Shown here piece after piece: positions 1-8,883 of a DNA stretch of 62,340 bases. The stretch spans positions 65,325 through 127,664 of the forward strand of contig DUBS01000019.1 of the NCBI GenBank assembly GCA_012960225.1, in the 5' to 3' direction. The first letter of the stretch is position 1. The number at the start of each line of letters is the position of its first letter. A model generated the notes under the pieces. That model worked only from the letters and a program-made list of their open reading frames with translations, had not been told where the DNA came from and ran no database searches. This DNA is from Gemmatimonadota bacterium. Lineage in GTDB: Bacteria > Gemmatimonadota > Gemmatimonadetes > Longimicrobiales > Gaopeijiaceae. The translations under genes were made by a program, and so were the position numbers.

Positions 1-407
1 TACGACGCTCTATTAGCGATGAATATGATTTAGAAGTCGGCGATATCCATCACCATCATGCACGTGGGGACGTGAGCATCTCAGTCCAATACCTGGATCA
101 CGAGCGATTCGACGATGTCGGTGTTTCCCCGTTTGAAATTCGCCCGTACGAAGTCGCGGATGCGAAAAGAGAAACCAAGACTAGCCGTGCTGATGTGAAC
201 GCCCTAAGGGTTCTTCGCAAAGAACTCCGAGACGGTATCCTTGCCGCGTACCAAAAGCTCGAGCCACGGGTTAGAGATGCAATCCGAGACCGGGCAGACA
301 TGGGCCACATACAGGTCCAGATAACCGTCGACTTGCGACCAGCAGAGTATCAAGCGCCTCCCTCACAGCAGCTTGTCGCCGACCAGCCCAGTGAAGAATC
401 GACTTAA
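1..407 (+). CDS. Hypothetical protein, cut by left edge
   Basis: I do not recognise this protein. The frame is open from the first base; the first in-frame start-like codon is GTG at 72, without a convincing Shine-Dalgarno, so the gene probably begins outside the window. The visible part has a His-rich patch (HHHH, encoded near 48-59), a charged helical middle (ADVNALRVLRKELRDGI) and an acidic, Gln/Pro-rich tail. No membrane segment is seen. It converges with the racemase gene: the two stop codons share bases in TTAA at 404-407. If GTG 72 is the true start the product is 111 residues. Confidence 0.55.
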   Translation, partial: RRSISDEYDLEVGDIHHHHARGDVSISVQYLDHERFDDVGVSPFEIRPYEVADAKRETKTSRADVNALRVLRKELRDGILAAYQKLEPRVRDAIRDRADMGHIQVQITVDLRPAEYQAPPSQQLVADQPSEEST

Positions 408-1507
408 CTGAAGGACGCCTCGCGAACCGTTAGACTCTGAATACGATCTAGATCTAGGTCGACCCCAATGCCAGGGCCACTCGGAACCTTCATTACTCCA
501 TCTTCTATTTCAAACTCAGGCGATACGATATCACGGTCCCAATACCGACGACTTGCTGAAATATCTCCTGGAAGCGTGAAGCCAGGTAAGGATGCCAGAG
601 CCACATTGTGAGCGCGCCCCACTCCCGACTCAAGCATCCCACCACACCACACCGGCAAGCCCGCTGAACGCATGGTATCGTGAATCGCGCGGCTTACAGC
701 GAAGCCCCCCACCCGACCTGGTTTGATGTTAACAATTCTGCAGCTTCCGAGATGCAGAGCGAGCGCTAGGTCACCCACAGACTTGATCGACTCATCCAGA
801 CAAACTGGCGTTTCAATTTGTTCCTGAAGGCGGGCGTGATCGAGAAAATCGCTATACGACAGTGGCTGCTCAATCATCGTCAGGCCCAAAGCATCGAACT
901 CTTTCAATCGGTCGATATCAGACAATGAATATGCTGAATTAGCATCGGCCATGAATGCGGTGTCTGGAAAGCGTTCTCGTAAGCCTGCGAGCATTTCAAT
1001 GTCTCGACCTGGTTTGATCTTGATTTTCACCCGAGCGTAGCCTTCTTCGATATAACCCTGTACCTGGTCATGGAGCTCGGCGTCTGTCGGCTTGAGTCCC
1101 ACACTAACACCAACCGGCACGTACTCTCGCTCACCCCTAAGCTTCTTCGAAAGCGAGATCCCTTCCGCTCGCGCCGCTAAGTCCCAACCTGCCATCTCAA
1201 CAGCAGCTTTTGCCATTGGGTGGCCCCTAACCCAGCGGACCGGGTCTAAAAGTTTCTCAGGCGCATTAGCTTCACGCCCAATCATCTCAGGGAGGATATG
1301 ATCGGTGAGAAGATGCCAGGCAGTTTCAGTGGTCTCATACGCGTAGGACGGATCCTCTGATGCGACACACTCGCTCCAACCCTCGAGTCCTTCCGCAAAA
1401 AGGGTTAGCAGGAGGATGCGTCGATCCTGTTGACCCCCACTACTAATCTCGAAGAATTCTTTGAGGCGAAGCGGGATCTCCCGCAGAACTGCTCGCTCGA
1501 TCTTCAT
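404..1507 (-). CDS. N-succinylamino acid racemase / o-succinylbenzoate synthase family enolase
   Basis: A 367-residue enolase-superfamily enzyme of the MenC type 2 / NSAR branch. The N-terminal capping domain is followed by a (beta/alpha)7-beta barrel with KIKIK at about 161-165 (acid/base lysines), metal ligands D188 (MADAN), E213 (MIEQPL) and D238 (CLDES), and the second catalytic lysine near 262 (NIKPGRVGG). These enzymes dehydrate SHCHC to o-succinylbenzoate for menaquinone and/or racemise N-succinylamino acids. No other men gene is in the window. The gene lies 95 bp downstream of a GNAT acyltransferase and an M20 amidohydrolase, so racemisation of N-succinylamino acids is the better guess. 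The ATG has GGAG about 6 nt upstream. Confidence 0.85.
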   Translation of the reverse strand: MKIERAVLREIPLRLKEFFEISSGGQQDRRILLLTLFAEGLEGWSECVASEDPSYAYETTETAWHLLTDHILPEMIGREANAPEKLLDPVRWVRGHPMAKAAVEMAGWDLAARAEGISLSKKLRGEREYVPVGVSVGLKPTDAELHDQVQGYIEEGYARVKIKIKPGRDIEMLAGLRERFPDTAFMADANSAYSLSDIDRLKEFDALGLTMIEQPLSYSDFLDHARLQEQIETPVCLDESIKSVGDLALALHLGSCRIVNIKPGRVGGFAVSRAIHDTMRSAGLPVWCGGMLESGVGRAHNVALASLPGFTLPGDISASRRYWDRDIVSPEFEIEDGVMKVPSGPGIGVDLDLDRIQSLTVREASFS

Positions 1508-1602
1508 CCGATCTCCAGCCAGTTAGTTGCTGCTCTGTTGAGAAGTGAAACGGCTTAGAATAGTGGTTGCCCGCCCGACCTAGTCCGCGGCTTAGTATTA
1601 GG

Positions 1603-2445
1603 TCATGGCATCCTGGGCTGCACTAACAGATAGTCTGAAGTCCGCTCTCCCCAGAAGATCTCGTGCACCTCATACCCCCTACTCACATAGTGAACTAAAG
1701 TCTCTCGTGTAGCTTCGCGCCAGCATCCTGCAAGCTCGATATCTAGATTCATCATCTGCACGATATCTGATGGAATTGCGACCAGGACCTCCCTTTCTTC
1801 ACTTTGCAGGTTTGGTACTCCGGGCTCTGGCAAAGAGTGACGCCCTGTCTCAGATAGGACTTGTGTAGCATGCTCCGATGGCTGGGCTGGAGGCTTACTT
1901 CCCGCCAGCCGACGCGATGCACGAAGCGAGGTCAGCTCCCACAAAGCTACAAACCGGTCAGTTCCTACCCCCCGATGAAGTGGGGAGTCCGTTTCCCCAT
2001 ACATGTTTTCCACGTATTCCTGGACCACAATTCCTAATTTCGCAAAGTTCAGGTAGGCGTTACGTGACTGCAGGGGATCGAATGTCCAGAGCATCTTCTC
2101 GACACCCCGTGCTAGCACCTGCTCTCGCTGGTAAGCCTTAAGCTTTGTGCCCAACCCGGCATCTCGCGCATGCTCAATAACTGCGAGCATATCTGACCAA
2201 TGCACAAGTTGCCCGTCCCTGATCCCAGTCATACCAAATACGAAACCTTCCAGGTCTCCATCTTCACTATATGCGCCGGCTGCCACTCCACCCAAAGTCT
2301 GAGAAACCTTCAGAATCGCGGTCGGAACTCGCTCGGAAAAACCGAGACCCCACGTCTGCTCTTGAAGTTCAACACAGCTGTGAAATTCCTGCATCGTCTC
2401 AAATGGGCGAATTATGTGTAAGCCAACTTTTTGGCCCGCTACCAT
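1603..2445 (-). CDS. GNAT-family N-acyltransferase (COG3375-like), candidate D-amino acid N-succinyltransferase
   Basis: A 280-residue protein with a GNAT-like core. The segment SDMLAVIEHARDAGLGTKLK (about 84-103) fits the acyl-CoA pyrophosphate loop, and WTFDPLQSRNAYLNFAKLG follows. The C-terminal 80 residues are less typical and may be a separate small domain. It resembles the predicted acyltransferases of COG3375. In Geobacillus a GNAT protein succinylates D-amino acids beside NSAR and an M20 desuccinylase; the same three families sit together here. ATG 2445 overlaps the end of the M20 gene by 7 nt, which implies translational coupling. The specific substrate is inferred from context only. 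Confidence 0.7.
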   Translation of the reverse strand: MVAGQKVGLHIIRPFETMQEFHSCVELQEQTWGLGFSERVPTAILKVSQTLGGVAAGAYSEDGDLEGFVFGMTGIRDGQLVHWSDMLAVIEHARDAGLGTKLKAYQREQVLARGVEKMLWTFDPLQSRNAYLNFAKLGIVVQEYVENMYGETDSPLHRGVGTDRFVALWELTSLRASRRLAGSKPPAQPSEHATQVLSETGRHSLPEPGVPNLQSEEREVLVAIPSDIVQMMNLDIELAGCWREATRETLVHYVSRGYEVHEIFWGERTSDYLLVQPRMP

Positions 2446-3617
2446 TCATCACCTGAGGAGACAGGACTAAGCAGAAGTTCAGCTAATAGAGCTGCGCGGC
2501 TTGGTAAAGCCTTGGCAACGACATGCTCGTGGAGGGCATGGGCACCATCACCAAGCGAGCCAAGGCCATCAAGGGTTGCAGTGTATTGGCTCGTAGTATT
2601 TCCGTCAGATGCACCTCCGGAAGTGCCCTCTTCTAGTTCGATTCCAAGTCGATTTCCTGCAGCCCGAGCAGCTTCCCAGAGTGTGCGATTCCGAGGGGTT
2701 CGCTCTAACGGGGGAGCCTGGATGCCTCCCAACACCTCGAGTGATGTACCCGGCGTTCTGGGGGTTAAGCCTCGAATTGCGTGTGTGACTGCTTCTCCGT
2801 CATCCATGGACGCAACTCGAACATCCACTTCCGCCTCCGCCTCCGCGGCCTTGACGTTGACACGCGTACCACCCTGGACGACACCAACGTTCACCGTAAT
2901 ACCTCTCTCAAGATCAGTCAGGCCGTGTAGTTGATGCACTACATTGGCAAGTTCCTGTATGGCAGAAGCTCCGCTCGTAGGATCTAACCCAGAGTGAGCG
3001 GCCTCGCCATGGATAAGTATGCGGAAACGCCCAACACCTTTTCGGGCTGTCTTGAGTTTTCCTTCCGCGCCTAATCCGGGCTCAAGAATGAAGGCCCTGA
3101 TAGCAGCTTGCGAGATCATTCGTACGTACCGCTGGGACTCTGGGCTACCGATTTCTTCATCGGAATTAATGAACCAGATAGGGGTGGCAGGAAACTCAAA
3201 ACCCAGAGATCGGATGGCGCGTAGAGCAAAAATCGCTTGCACGATACCGCCCTTCATATCGAAGGTACCCGGACCCCGAACAATTCCATTTTCTATCAGA
3301 ACTGGCATGGAATCCGTAGTCCCGAGTGGCCAGACCGTGTCCGTATGACCGACGAGTAATTGAACGGGCATATCTCGGTCTCGATTTATTGGAACCGCGA
3401 AAAGATGTCCCCCAGTTTTTTGGCCTGGTACGTGTCGGATTCTAAAGTCCATTTCCTGAAGGACTTTAGTCAATTGACCTTGAACTCCGACCTGGGATTC
3501 AGGCACATCACTAGGTGATTCATGAGACGCGAGATCCATTAACATCTCAACCATCGCGTCTACTTGATCTTCTAAGTAAGCCAAAATCGCCGTGGCCCTA
3601 TCGACCACCTTACTCAC
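2439..3617 (-). CDS. M20 family metallopeptidase (CPG2-like), candidate N-acyl-L-amino acid deacylase
   Basis: 392 residues, normal length for M20A/CPG2-like di-zinc hydrolases, which cleave a C-terminal or N-acyl amide bond. Visible motifs: GHTDTVWP (H91, D93), GTFDMKGG (D120 bridging aspartate), SDEEIGS (general base and ligand near 153-155), LEPG (E179), and a late His in GDGAHALHEHV. There is no signal peptide, so it should be cytoplasmic. Start GTG 3617 overlaps the GlcF stop as GTGA, and its 3' end overlaps the GNAT gene. With the racemase it would release the succinyl group from N-succinyl-L-amino acids; a general peptidase role remains possible. Confidence 0.85.
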   Translation of the reverse strand: MSKVVDRATAILAYLEDQVDAMVEMLMDLASHESPSDVPESQVGVQGQLTKVLQEMDFRIRHVPGQKTGGHLFAVPINRDRDMPVQLLVGHTDTVWPLGTTDSMPVLIENGIVRGPGTFDMKGGIVQAIFALRAIRSLGFEFPATPIWFINSDEEIGSPESQRYVRMISQAAIRAFILEPGLGAEGKLKTARKGVGRFRILIHGEAAHSGLDPTSGASAIQELANVVHQLHGLTDLERGITVNVGVVQGGTRVNVKAAEAEAEVDVRVASMDDGEAVTHAIRGLTPRTPGTSLEVLGGIQAPPLERTPRNRTLWEAARAAGNRLGIELEEGTSGGASDGNTTSQYTATLDGLGSLGDGAHALHEHVVAKALPSRAALLAELLLSPVSSGDEW

Positions 3618-4963
3618 TCAGCCCCTCCAGCTCGGTAGAAGCCCGCTCTCCGATAGCTCTCATCAAGAAGCTCAACCGGGTGGATAACACCTTCGTTAGA
3701 GGCTTCTAGCCGGAGACCAGCGCCAATCTGCATCATACAACCGGGATTGGGCGTAGCGACTACGTCTGCAAGGCAAGCCCTAACCGCAGACACTTTATCT
3801 CCACCAATCAATCCGCCGAGTTCAGGATGCGTGATGCCATAAATCCCAGCACCCCCACAACATTCCTCCGCCCCCGCGACTATGTGAACCTCAGCATCTG
3901 GCACAGCTTCCAGCACAGTGATTGGTGCGTGCTCCACACCCTGGGCATGAAGTAGGTGGCAGGGATGATCATACGCAATCTTACAAGGGATACTAGCACC
4001 GATCCTGGGGCCTGAACTCGCTAGTATCTCCGACACATCTCTCACAGCCAACGCAACCTCTTCAGCCCTTTGAACGAAATCCGGATCCCCCTCAAGAAGG
4101 ATCCCATAATCCTTCATGGCTGCCCCGCATCCCGCAGCATTTACAGCAATGAGGTCCGCGCCTGATGCCTTAAACGCCCTTATATTTGAGCGGGCAAGCA
4201 TCCGCGCAGATTCAAGGTCTCCTCCATGCGCATGCAGAGCTCCGCAGCAGTCCTGGCCTTCAACTAATACCACCTCGTACCCGTTCGCCTCTAGGACACG
4301 CACAGTAGCGCTGTTGATGCGTGCAAAGAGTCCCTCCTGCACACAACCCAAGAGAACCGCAACACGGCTTCTTCGACTAACGTCATGGCTTCCTGAATCG
4401 GTGTTTCCTGATGTCGCCTCTTCCGAAGCCATTGGCTGCCAACGCGTCGTTGACGCTAACATGGCAAGAACAAGACGGATCGCTCGAAAGGGGCCGTATG
4501 AAGGCAGGACGGTGGCCCCCAGTGCAGCGAGTCCAGTTCCTCGAAGCAGACGTCCTATAAAGAAAAAGGGGCTTCGGAGTGCACGAGTGCCTAAAACTTT
4601 GAGCAAGAACCTCGTAGGCAAGCCTTGCGGTACTGCTTTAGTCGCCGTCTCACGCGCGAGCTCAAGTAAGGTCCCATACTCGACTCCCGAGGGACAAACT
4701 GGCTCGCAGGCACGACAACCTAGACAACGATCAATGTGTGTTCTGAATGCTTCAGAACTAGGATCAAGTCTTCCCTCAACAACTGCCTGCATGAGATGAA
4801 GGCGACCTCTTGGCGAATCCGCCTCATTCCCGAGGCGGTTGTACGTGGGACAGGCAGGAAGGCAGAATCCGCAATGCACGCAAGGAAGCAGGCGTTCCTT
4901 TTGTGCGTCCAGGGCCTGTCCGAGTGCCTCGTATGCCGGCGCGCCCGTCACTCGATGCCCCAC
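3614..4963 (-). CDS. glcF: Glycolate oxidase iron-sulfur subunit GlcF
   Basis: 449 residues. Two [4Fe-4S] ferredoxin motifs are visible: C28, C31, C34, C38 (CVHCGFCLPACP) and C80, C83, C86, C90 (CLGCRACEPVCP). Two CCG-type cysteine-rich modules follow (EGQDCCGALHAHGG and AGAEECCGGAGIYG, with GCVQEG and HPCHLLHAQG). This is the usual GlcF/LldE-like layout. It passes electrons from the flavin subunits to a membrane acceptor. Start GTG 4963 overlaps the glcE end by 16 nt, and its stop overlaps the M20 gene by 4 nt. Together with GlcD and GlcE it should oxidise glycolate or a related D-2-hydroxyacid such as D-lactate. Confidence 0.93.
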   Translation of the reverse strand: MGHRVTGAPAYEALGQALDAQKERLLPCVHCGFCLPACPTYNRLGNEADSPRGRLHLMQAVVEGRLDPSSEAFRTHIDRCLGCRACEPVCPSGVEYGTLLELARETATKAVPQGLPTRFLLKVLGTRALRSPFFFIGRLLRGTGLAALGATVLPSYGPFRAIRLVLAMLASTTRWQPMASEEATSGNTDSGSHDVSRRSRVAVLLGCVQEGLFARINSATVRVLEANGYEVVLVEGQDCCGALHAHGGDLESARMLARSNIRAFKASGADLIAVNAAGCGAAMKDYGILLEGDPDFVQRAEEVALAVRDVSEILASSGPRIGASIPCKIAYDHPCHLLHAQGVEHAPITVLEAVPDAEVHIVAGAEECCGGAGIYGITHPELGGLIGGDKVSAVRACLADVVATPNPGCMMQIGAGLRLEASNEGVIHPVELLDESYRRAGFYRAGGAE

Positions 4964-6180
4964 AGTACAGCATGCGGATCAAATGCACGCTTCAGGCCCG
5001 CGGCAAGCTCGCCCTCATCCACTAAAGGTTTAGCGAAGTATGAGGAAGCATTGACTTCGGCAGGAATTCGGAGTGCCCGAATAGTACCGCCCAATTCTTC
5101 GATATCCTTTTGTAGACCTGCAAGACTGGACTCGATGTCCGAGAGGTTCACAGGTAAATAAGCCCGAACTGATCCGCCGTACACATCTGCGTTCAAACTC
5201 ACCCCTGGTACCTTCTTAAGAACATCCAATAGCACGCCTATTCTAGACGGCAATGCCCATACCCGAACCGCAAGTTCCGCATTAATCCGGCTATCTCTTT
5301 TGTGCACCAGCAAAGACTCGGCCTCAGGAGTATTCCTGACTTCAAAAGAAACGCCCGTATGCTTTTCAAGACTTTTCTGATCGGCTTCCACCGAGACCTT
5401 AGCCCCATGTAAGCGAACCAGAAGCCTACCTCCATCCGAAGTCCCGCTTAGAATGATCGACGCAGGCATGATCGGTGCCGTAGCAACGGCCCGGGCAGTA
5501 GATACAAGTTCAGAGACGTCAGTAGCTTCAAGGACAAGGAGCTGATCTACGACTGGCAATGGGAAAAGCCTAACAGTGACAGAAGTGATGACTGCAAGCT
5601 CGCCACGGCTACCCACCATCAGTTTTAGGATGTCAAACCCCGCCACGTTCTTGACGACCTTCCCTCCAAGTCTCAGTGCTCGTCCATCCCCGCATACGAT
5701 TGTGGCCCCAAGGACGTGGTTCCTTAATTGTCCATAACCGGCCCACAGCGGACCACTTAGGCCTGTTGCCACCAGCCCGCCTAAGGTCCTGTTGGGCACG
5801 TCGGGTGGATCAAAGGGGAGCCACTGTCCATAAATAGCTGTCTCAGTTGAAAGATCCCGGATCGATGCTCCAGCACTCGCAGTCATTGTTAAATCTGCTG
5901 GCTCATAATGCTGGATCTCCTTGAGACGTGAAGTCGTGAGCACTATGAATGGATCCCTCGGATAACGCGGGCACATATGTGCCCCTGTTCCGATGGGCAC
6001 CACTCTAACCCCCATCTCAGACGCCCACTTAAGTAGAGTTGCCACTTCTTCTGTTGATCCAGGTGCAACAACCGTTTCCACACCTGTACGTAACACAGCC
6101 CATAGACTTGACGGGACGGAATGGCCGAACGCCTCCCCCGGCAAGAGCCTAGAGAGTGAATCAGTTAGATCGACTCTCAT
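4948..6180 (-). CDS. glcE: Glycolate oxidase FAD-binding subunit GlcE
   Basis: 410 residues with the FAD_binding_4 (PCMH) fold in reduced form: VVAPGSTEEVATLLKWASE, VVPIGTGAHMC, then the FAD-binding segment PDVPNRTLGGLVATGLSGP and GGKVVKNVAGFDILKLMVGS, which is characteristic of GlcE. It lacks the long substrate-binding C-terminal domain of GlcD. It overlaps glcD by 20 nt and glcF by 16 nt, so the three subunits are translationally coupled. Role: second flavoprotein subunit of the glycolate/D-2-hydroxyacid dehydrogenase complex. Confidence 0.92.
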   Translation of the reverse strand: MRVDLTDSLSRLLPGEAFGHSVPSSLWAVLRTGVETVVAPGSTEEVATLLKWASEMGVRVVPIGTGAHMCPRYPRDPFIVLTTSRLKEIQHYEPADLTMTASAGASIRDLSTETAIYGQWLPFDPPDVPNRTLGGLVATGLSGPLWAGYGQLRNHVLGATIVCGDGRALRLGGKVVKNVAGFDILKLMVGSRGELAVITSVTVRLFPLPVVDQLLVLEATDVSELVSTARAVATAPIMPASIILSGTSDGGRLLVRLHGAKVSVEADQKSLEKHTGVSFEVRNTPEAESLLVHKRDSRINAELAVRVWALPSRIGVLLDVLKKVPGVSLNADVYGGSVRAYLPVNLSDIESSLAGLQKDIEELGGTIRALRIPAEVNASSYFAKPLVDEGELAAGLKRAFDPHAVLWGIE

Positions 6181-7591
6181 TCGCCTCTTTTACCTCTACT
6201 GCGGGCAGCACCTTTCCAGGGTTGAACAGGGAAGCCGGGTCGAAAACCCGCTTCGCCGCTGCCATCGCCTCGAGCTCAGCTGGCCCATGAACCAGCGTCA
6301 TATATTCTCGTTTGTCCACACCGACTCCGTGCTCGCCAGTTATCGTGCCACCTGCATCCACACAAAGTTGCATGATTTCTTTTGAAGCACGCTCAACTAA
6401 CTCGAGCTCATTCTGGTTTTGGCGGTCGAATAAGATGTTTGGATGCAGATTCCCATCTCCAGCGTGGAATACGTTAGCAATCTTCAGACCGTATCGATTC
6501 CCGATGTTATCAATACCTGCCAGGACTTCAGGAAGCTTGGTTCGGGGTACCGTCGCATCTTGAACAAGCAGGTCTGGAGCAATCCGCCCCATCGCTCCAA
6601 ACGCTTTTTTCCGAGCCCTCCAGAGCTTCATACGGTGTTCTGGATCAGTGGCCCTCTGAACTTCGATAGCCCCCTCTTCAAGACAGCACTGCTCAGCTCG
6701 ATCCGCGTCTAAGTCAAGGCCGGCTTCGGTACCGTCAAATTCAATCACGAGAGCAGCTCCGGCCTCAAGCGGGTAACCAGCGGCAAACACACTCGCTTCG
6801 ACCGCCTCGATTGTCGGCCCATCTACAATTTCCACTGCTGCAGGCATCAAGCCAGAGGCTATGATTTTCGTAACTGCTCGGCCTGCTGACTCAACCGATT
6901 CGAAGATTCCAAGCAGAGTTCGCACACCTTCGGTGATTGGTAGTAGGCGGAGCTCAATTTCAGTCGCTATGCCAAAGCAACCCTCGGAACCCACGAAAAG
7001 ACCTACTAAGTCCAGTGTTGTATACGGATCTCGCCCCACGCCTCCCAGCTCTACGATCCGACCTCCGGCCAATACCACCGTGAGGCCGGTAACATAACGG
7101 GCAGTGACACCGTACTTCAGGCAATGAGGGCCTCCTGAGTTTTCGGCAACGTTTCCACCAAGCGTGCACGTACTCTGAGAGGATGGGTCAGGAGCATAAT
7201 AGAGACCGTAGGGATTAGTTGCTTCGGTCAAACGAGCGTTAATGACGCCGGGTTGAGCAATCGCAATTCTATTTTCTACATCGATCTTCAAGATGCGATT
7301 CATACGAGCAGTACCAACGATGACGCCTTCGGGTGTAGCCAATGCGCCGCCAGATAATCCTGTACCTGCTCCGCGCGGAATTACCTCTATACCATTGCTG
7401 TGTAAGAGTCCCACTACGGCAGAAATTTCTTCAGTTGAAGATGGAAGAACTACTGCACGTGGCGACCTTCGATATGCAGTGAGTCCGTCAGATTCATATA
7501 CGAGCAGGCGGTCGGGGTCTGTGATGACGTGTTCGTGCCCAACGATCTCGGCTAGGTCGCTGGCGACACTGGAAGGAAGGGGCTGGGTCAT
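6161..7591 (-). CDS. glcD: Glycolate oxidase catalytic subunit GlcD (FAD-linked)
   Basis: 476 residues from ATG 7591. The open frame extends to 7726, but those 45 residues overlap the upstream hydrolase gene and are unlike the family, whereas MTQPLPSSVASDLAEIVG fits the normal GlcD start. Motifs: PRGAGTGLSGG (about 72-82), YAPDPSSQSTCTLGGNVAENSGG for FAD (the segment from YAPDPSS to ENSGG), and the C-terminal HAGDGNLHP and GEHGVG of the FAD-oxidase_C domain that holds the substrate. It oxidises glycolate, D-lactate or another D-2-hydroxyacid. It is the first of three overlapping glc genes, 46 nt after the metallo-beta-lactamase-fold gene. Confidence 0.93.
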   Translation of the reverse strand: MTQPLPSSVASDLAEIVGHEHVITDPDRLLVYESDGLTAYRRSPRAVVLPSSTEEISAVVGLLHSNGIEVIPRGAGTGLSGGALATPEGVIVGTARMNRILKIDVENRIAIAQPGVINARLTEATNPYGLYYAPDPSSQSTCTLGGNVAENSGGPHCLKYGVTARYVTGLTVVLAGGRIVELGGVGRDPYTTLDLVGLFVGSEGCFGIATEIELRLLPITEGVRTLLGIFESVESAGRAVTKIIASGLMPAAVEIVDGPTIEAVEASVFAAGYPLEAGAALVIEFDGTEAGLDLDADRAEQCCLEEGAIEVQRATDPEHRMKLWRARKKAFGAMGRIAPDLLVQDATVPRTKLPEVLAGIDNIGNRYGLKIANVFHAGDGNLHPNILFDRQNQNELELVERASKEIMQLCVDAGGTITGEHGVGVDKREYMTLVHGPAELEAMAAAKRVFDPASLFNPGKVLPAVEVKEANESRSN

Positions 7592-7637
7592 GCCCGAGGA
7601 TACCTTGCCCGTGAGTAGAGATGCCACAGGTTCCTCA

Positions 7638-8390
7638 TCAGCTTTTTTCAAGAGTCTGTACGTGTTCCCGAAGCGCCTCCAAACTCTGAGATGCTGCGCG
7701 CTCCATTCCATTAGGGAGAGCATCACCGTATACGAAAGCCACCAATTCCTCTGCAGCTATACTCGGGTGTTGTTCCAAGGCCTCCTCAACCTGTTGGATG
7801 CGAGCCAGACGGTGACCTTCGAAGCGGTTCAACGCTTCAGTTGGATTTTCCAGTGGCGGCCCATGGGTAGGGTAGATCACTGAAAGACTGAGCATACGTA
7901 GTTGAGCAATGGAGTTAAGATAATCAGATACACAGCCCGGATACTCAGCCACCCATGTCGTGTTGCCCTTACCCAACAGGTGGTCGCCCGCGAAAAGTGC
8001 TTGCTGTGCTTCCCAGTAAAACGATAAGTGCTCAGGGGTATGACCAGGCGTGCTCACCGCAATCAAATTTCCCTCATCAGTTATGATCGCGTCACCATCT
8101 GCAAGTACGTGCTCGACGCATTCTACGCCCGCTGGACCCCACACCTCAGCACCTATAGCCACCGAAAGCGAACTCGCTGATCCTGCGTGATCCAAATGAC
8201 CGTGAGTAAGAATGATCTTCCGGTGATGGGCGAGCTCAACTGCTGAAGCCAGGGCTCGGATATGGCTCTCTAGATCAGGTCCGGGGTCAATAATCGCCAC
8301 CCGCTCCCGTCCTACGATATAGGTACGAGTCCCATCAAGTGTGAATGGACCTGCATTCTCTGCATTTAGACACTTGGGCCGCAGCCTCAG
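7638..8390 (-). CDS. Metallo-beta-lactamase-fold hydrolase (LACTB2/glyoxalase II-like)
   Basis: Zinc motif LTHGHLDHAGS, then STPGHTPEHLSFYWE, LFAGDHLLG and IYPTHGPP give a complete MBL-fold active site; the C-terminal helical region resembles LACTB2-like proteins. The first ordinary start in frame is GTG 8300, giving 220 residues, but 30 codons upstream still encode family-typical sequence (NAGPFTLDGTRTYIVG). No ATG, GTG or TTG exists in that segment. A CTG at 8390 has GGAGG 5 nt upstream, so I tentatively start there (250 residues). The reaction is unknown; thioester or RNA hydrolysis are both seen in relatives. It lies between the GAF protein and glcD on the same strand. Confidence 0.75.
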   Translation of the reverse strand: MRLRPKCLNAENAGPFTLDGTRTYIVGRERVAIIDPGPDLESHIRALASAVELAHHRKIILTHGHLDHAGSASSLSVAIGAEVWGPAGVECVEHVLADGDAIITDEGNLIAVSTPGHTPEHLSFYWEAQQALFAGDHLLGKGNTTWVAEYPGCVSDYLNSIAQLRMLSLSVIYPTHGPPLENPTEALNRFEGHRLARIQQVEEALEQHPSIAAEELVAFVYGDALPNGMERAASQSLEALREHVQTLEKS

Positions 8391-8409
8391 GCCATCCTCC
8401 CGGTCCCCA

Positions 8410-8883
8410 CTATCGCCGCTCTGCCGCCAATTGCTCCGCTAGCTTATCTGCTATACCTATGACAGCGATCTCATCTTCTTCTGTGAAGGCTGCGGGTTCG
8501 TCAGAATCGATATCAATTTGACCAAAGATGTCCGATCCGGCTCGTATCAAAACAACAAGCTCAGATTGTACATCTGGTGAACACACTAAATAATTTTCCT
8601 CCGTAGTGACATCCGCAATATTCAAATTCGTACGCTGCTCTATTGCACGACCGCATACTCCTGTACCTACCGGAATCTTCGCATGGTCAGTTCCAGAGCC
8701 AACATAATTGTGGAGCCAGAGTTCCTGTTCCGCTTCGTTCAAGAGGTATACTCCGACCCAACTATAGCGGTCATCTGCTTCCTCGATAGATCGAATGGCG
8801 CGGCGCAAGATCGCGTCAGAGAGGTGCCCAGCATCACGCATTTCTTGCAACTCGATTACTAATTGTCCGGCATCTAAAGGCAT
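8410..8883 (-). CDS. GAF-domain protein, free methionine-(R)-sulfoxide reductase-like
   Basis: 157 residues, a single GAF domain. GTGVCGRA (C77) and YLVCSPDVQSELVV (C101) lie where the catalytic and resolving cysteines of YebR/fRMsr-type GAF reductases lie, and the length matches. Those enzymes reduce free methionine-R-sulfoxide using thioredoxin. The family's usual third cysteine is not evident, so a sensory or degenerate GAF role cannot be excluded. It is the first gene of the minus-strand series that continues into the hydrolase and the glc genes. Confidence 0.7.
   Translation of the reverse strand: MPLDAGQLVIELQEMRDAGHLSDAILRRAIRSIEEADDRYSWVGVYLLNEAEQELWLHNYVGSGTDHAKIPVGTGVCGRAIEQRTNLNIADVTTEENYLVCSPDVQSELVVLIRAGSDIFGQIDIDSDEPAAFTEEDEIAVIGIADKLAEQLAAERR

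Noticed and set aside
2431..2934. 167-codon plus-strand frame opposite the M20 gene
   Set aside because: Low-complexity Ser/Pro/Arg composition, antisense to a well-supported gene; a shadow frame. Several others (for example 4116-4799, 10778-11194, 57021-57539) were dropped for the same reason.
7592..7726. 45-residue N-terminal extension of GlcD
   Set aside because: Overlaps the upstream hydrolase coding end and does not resemble the family; ATG 7591 is the better start.
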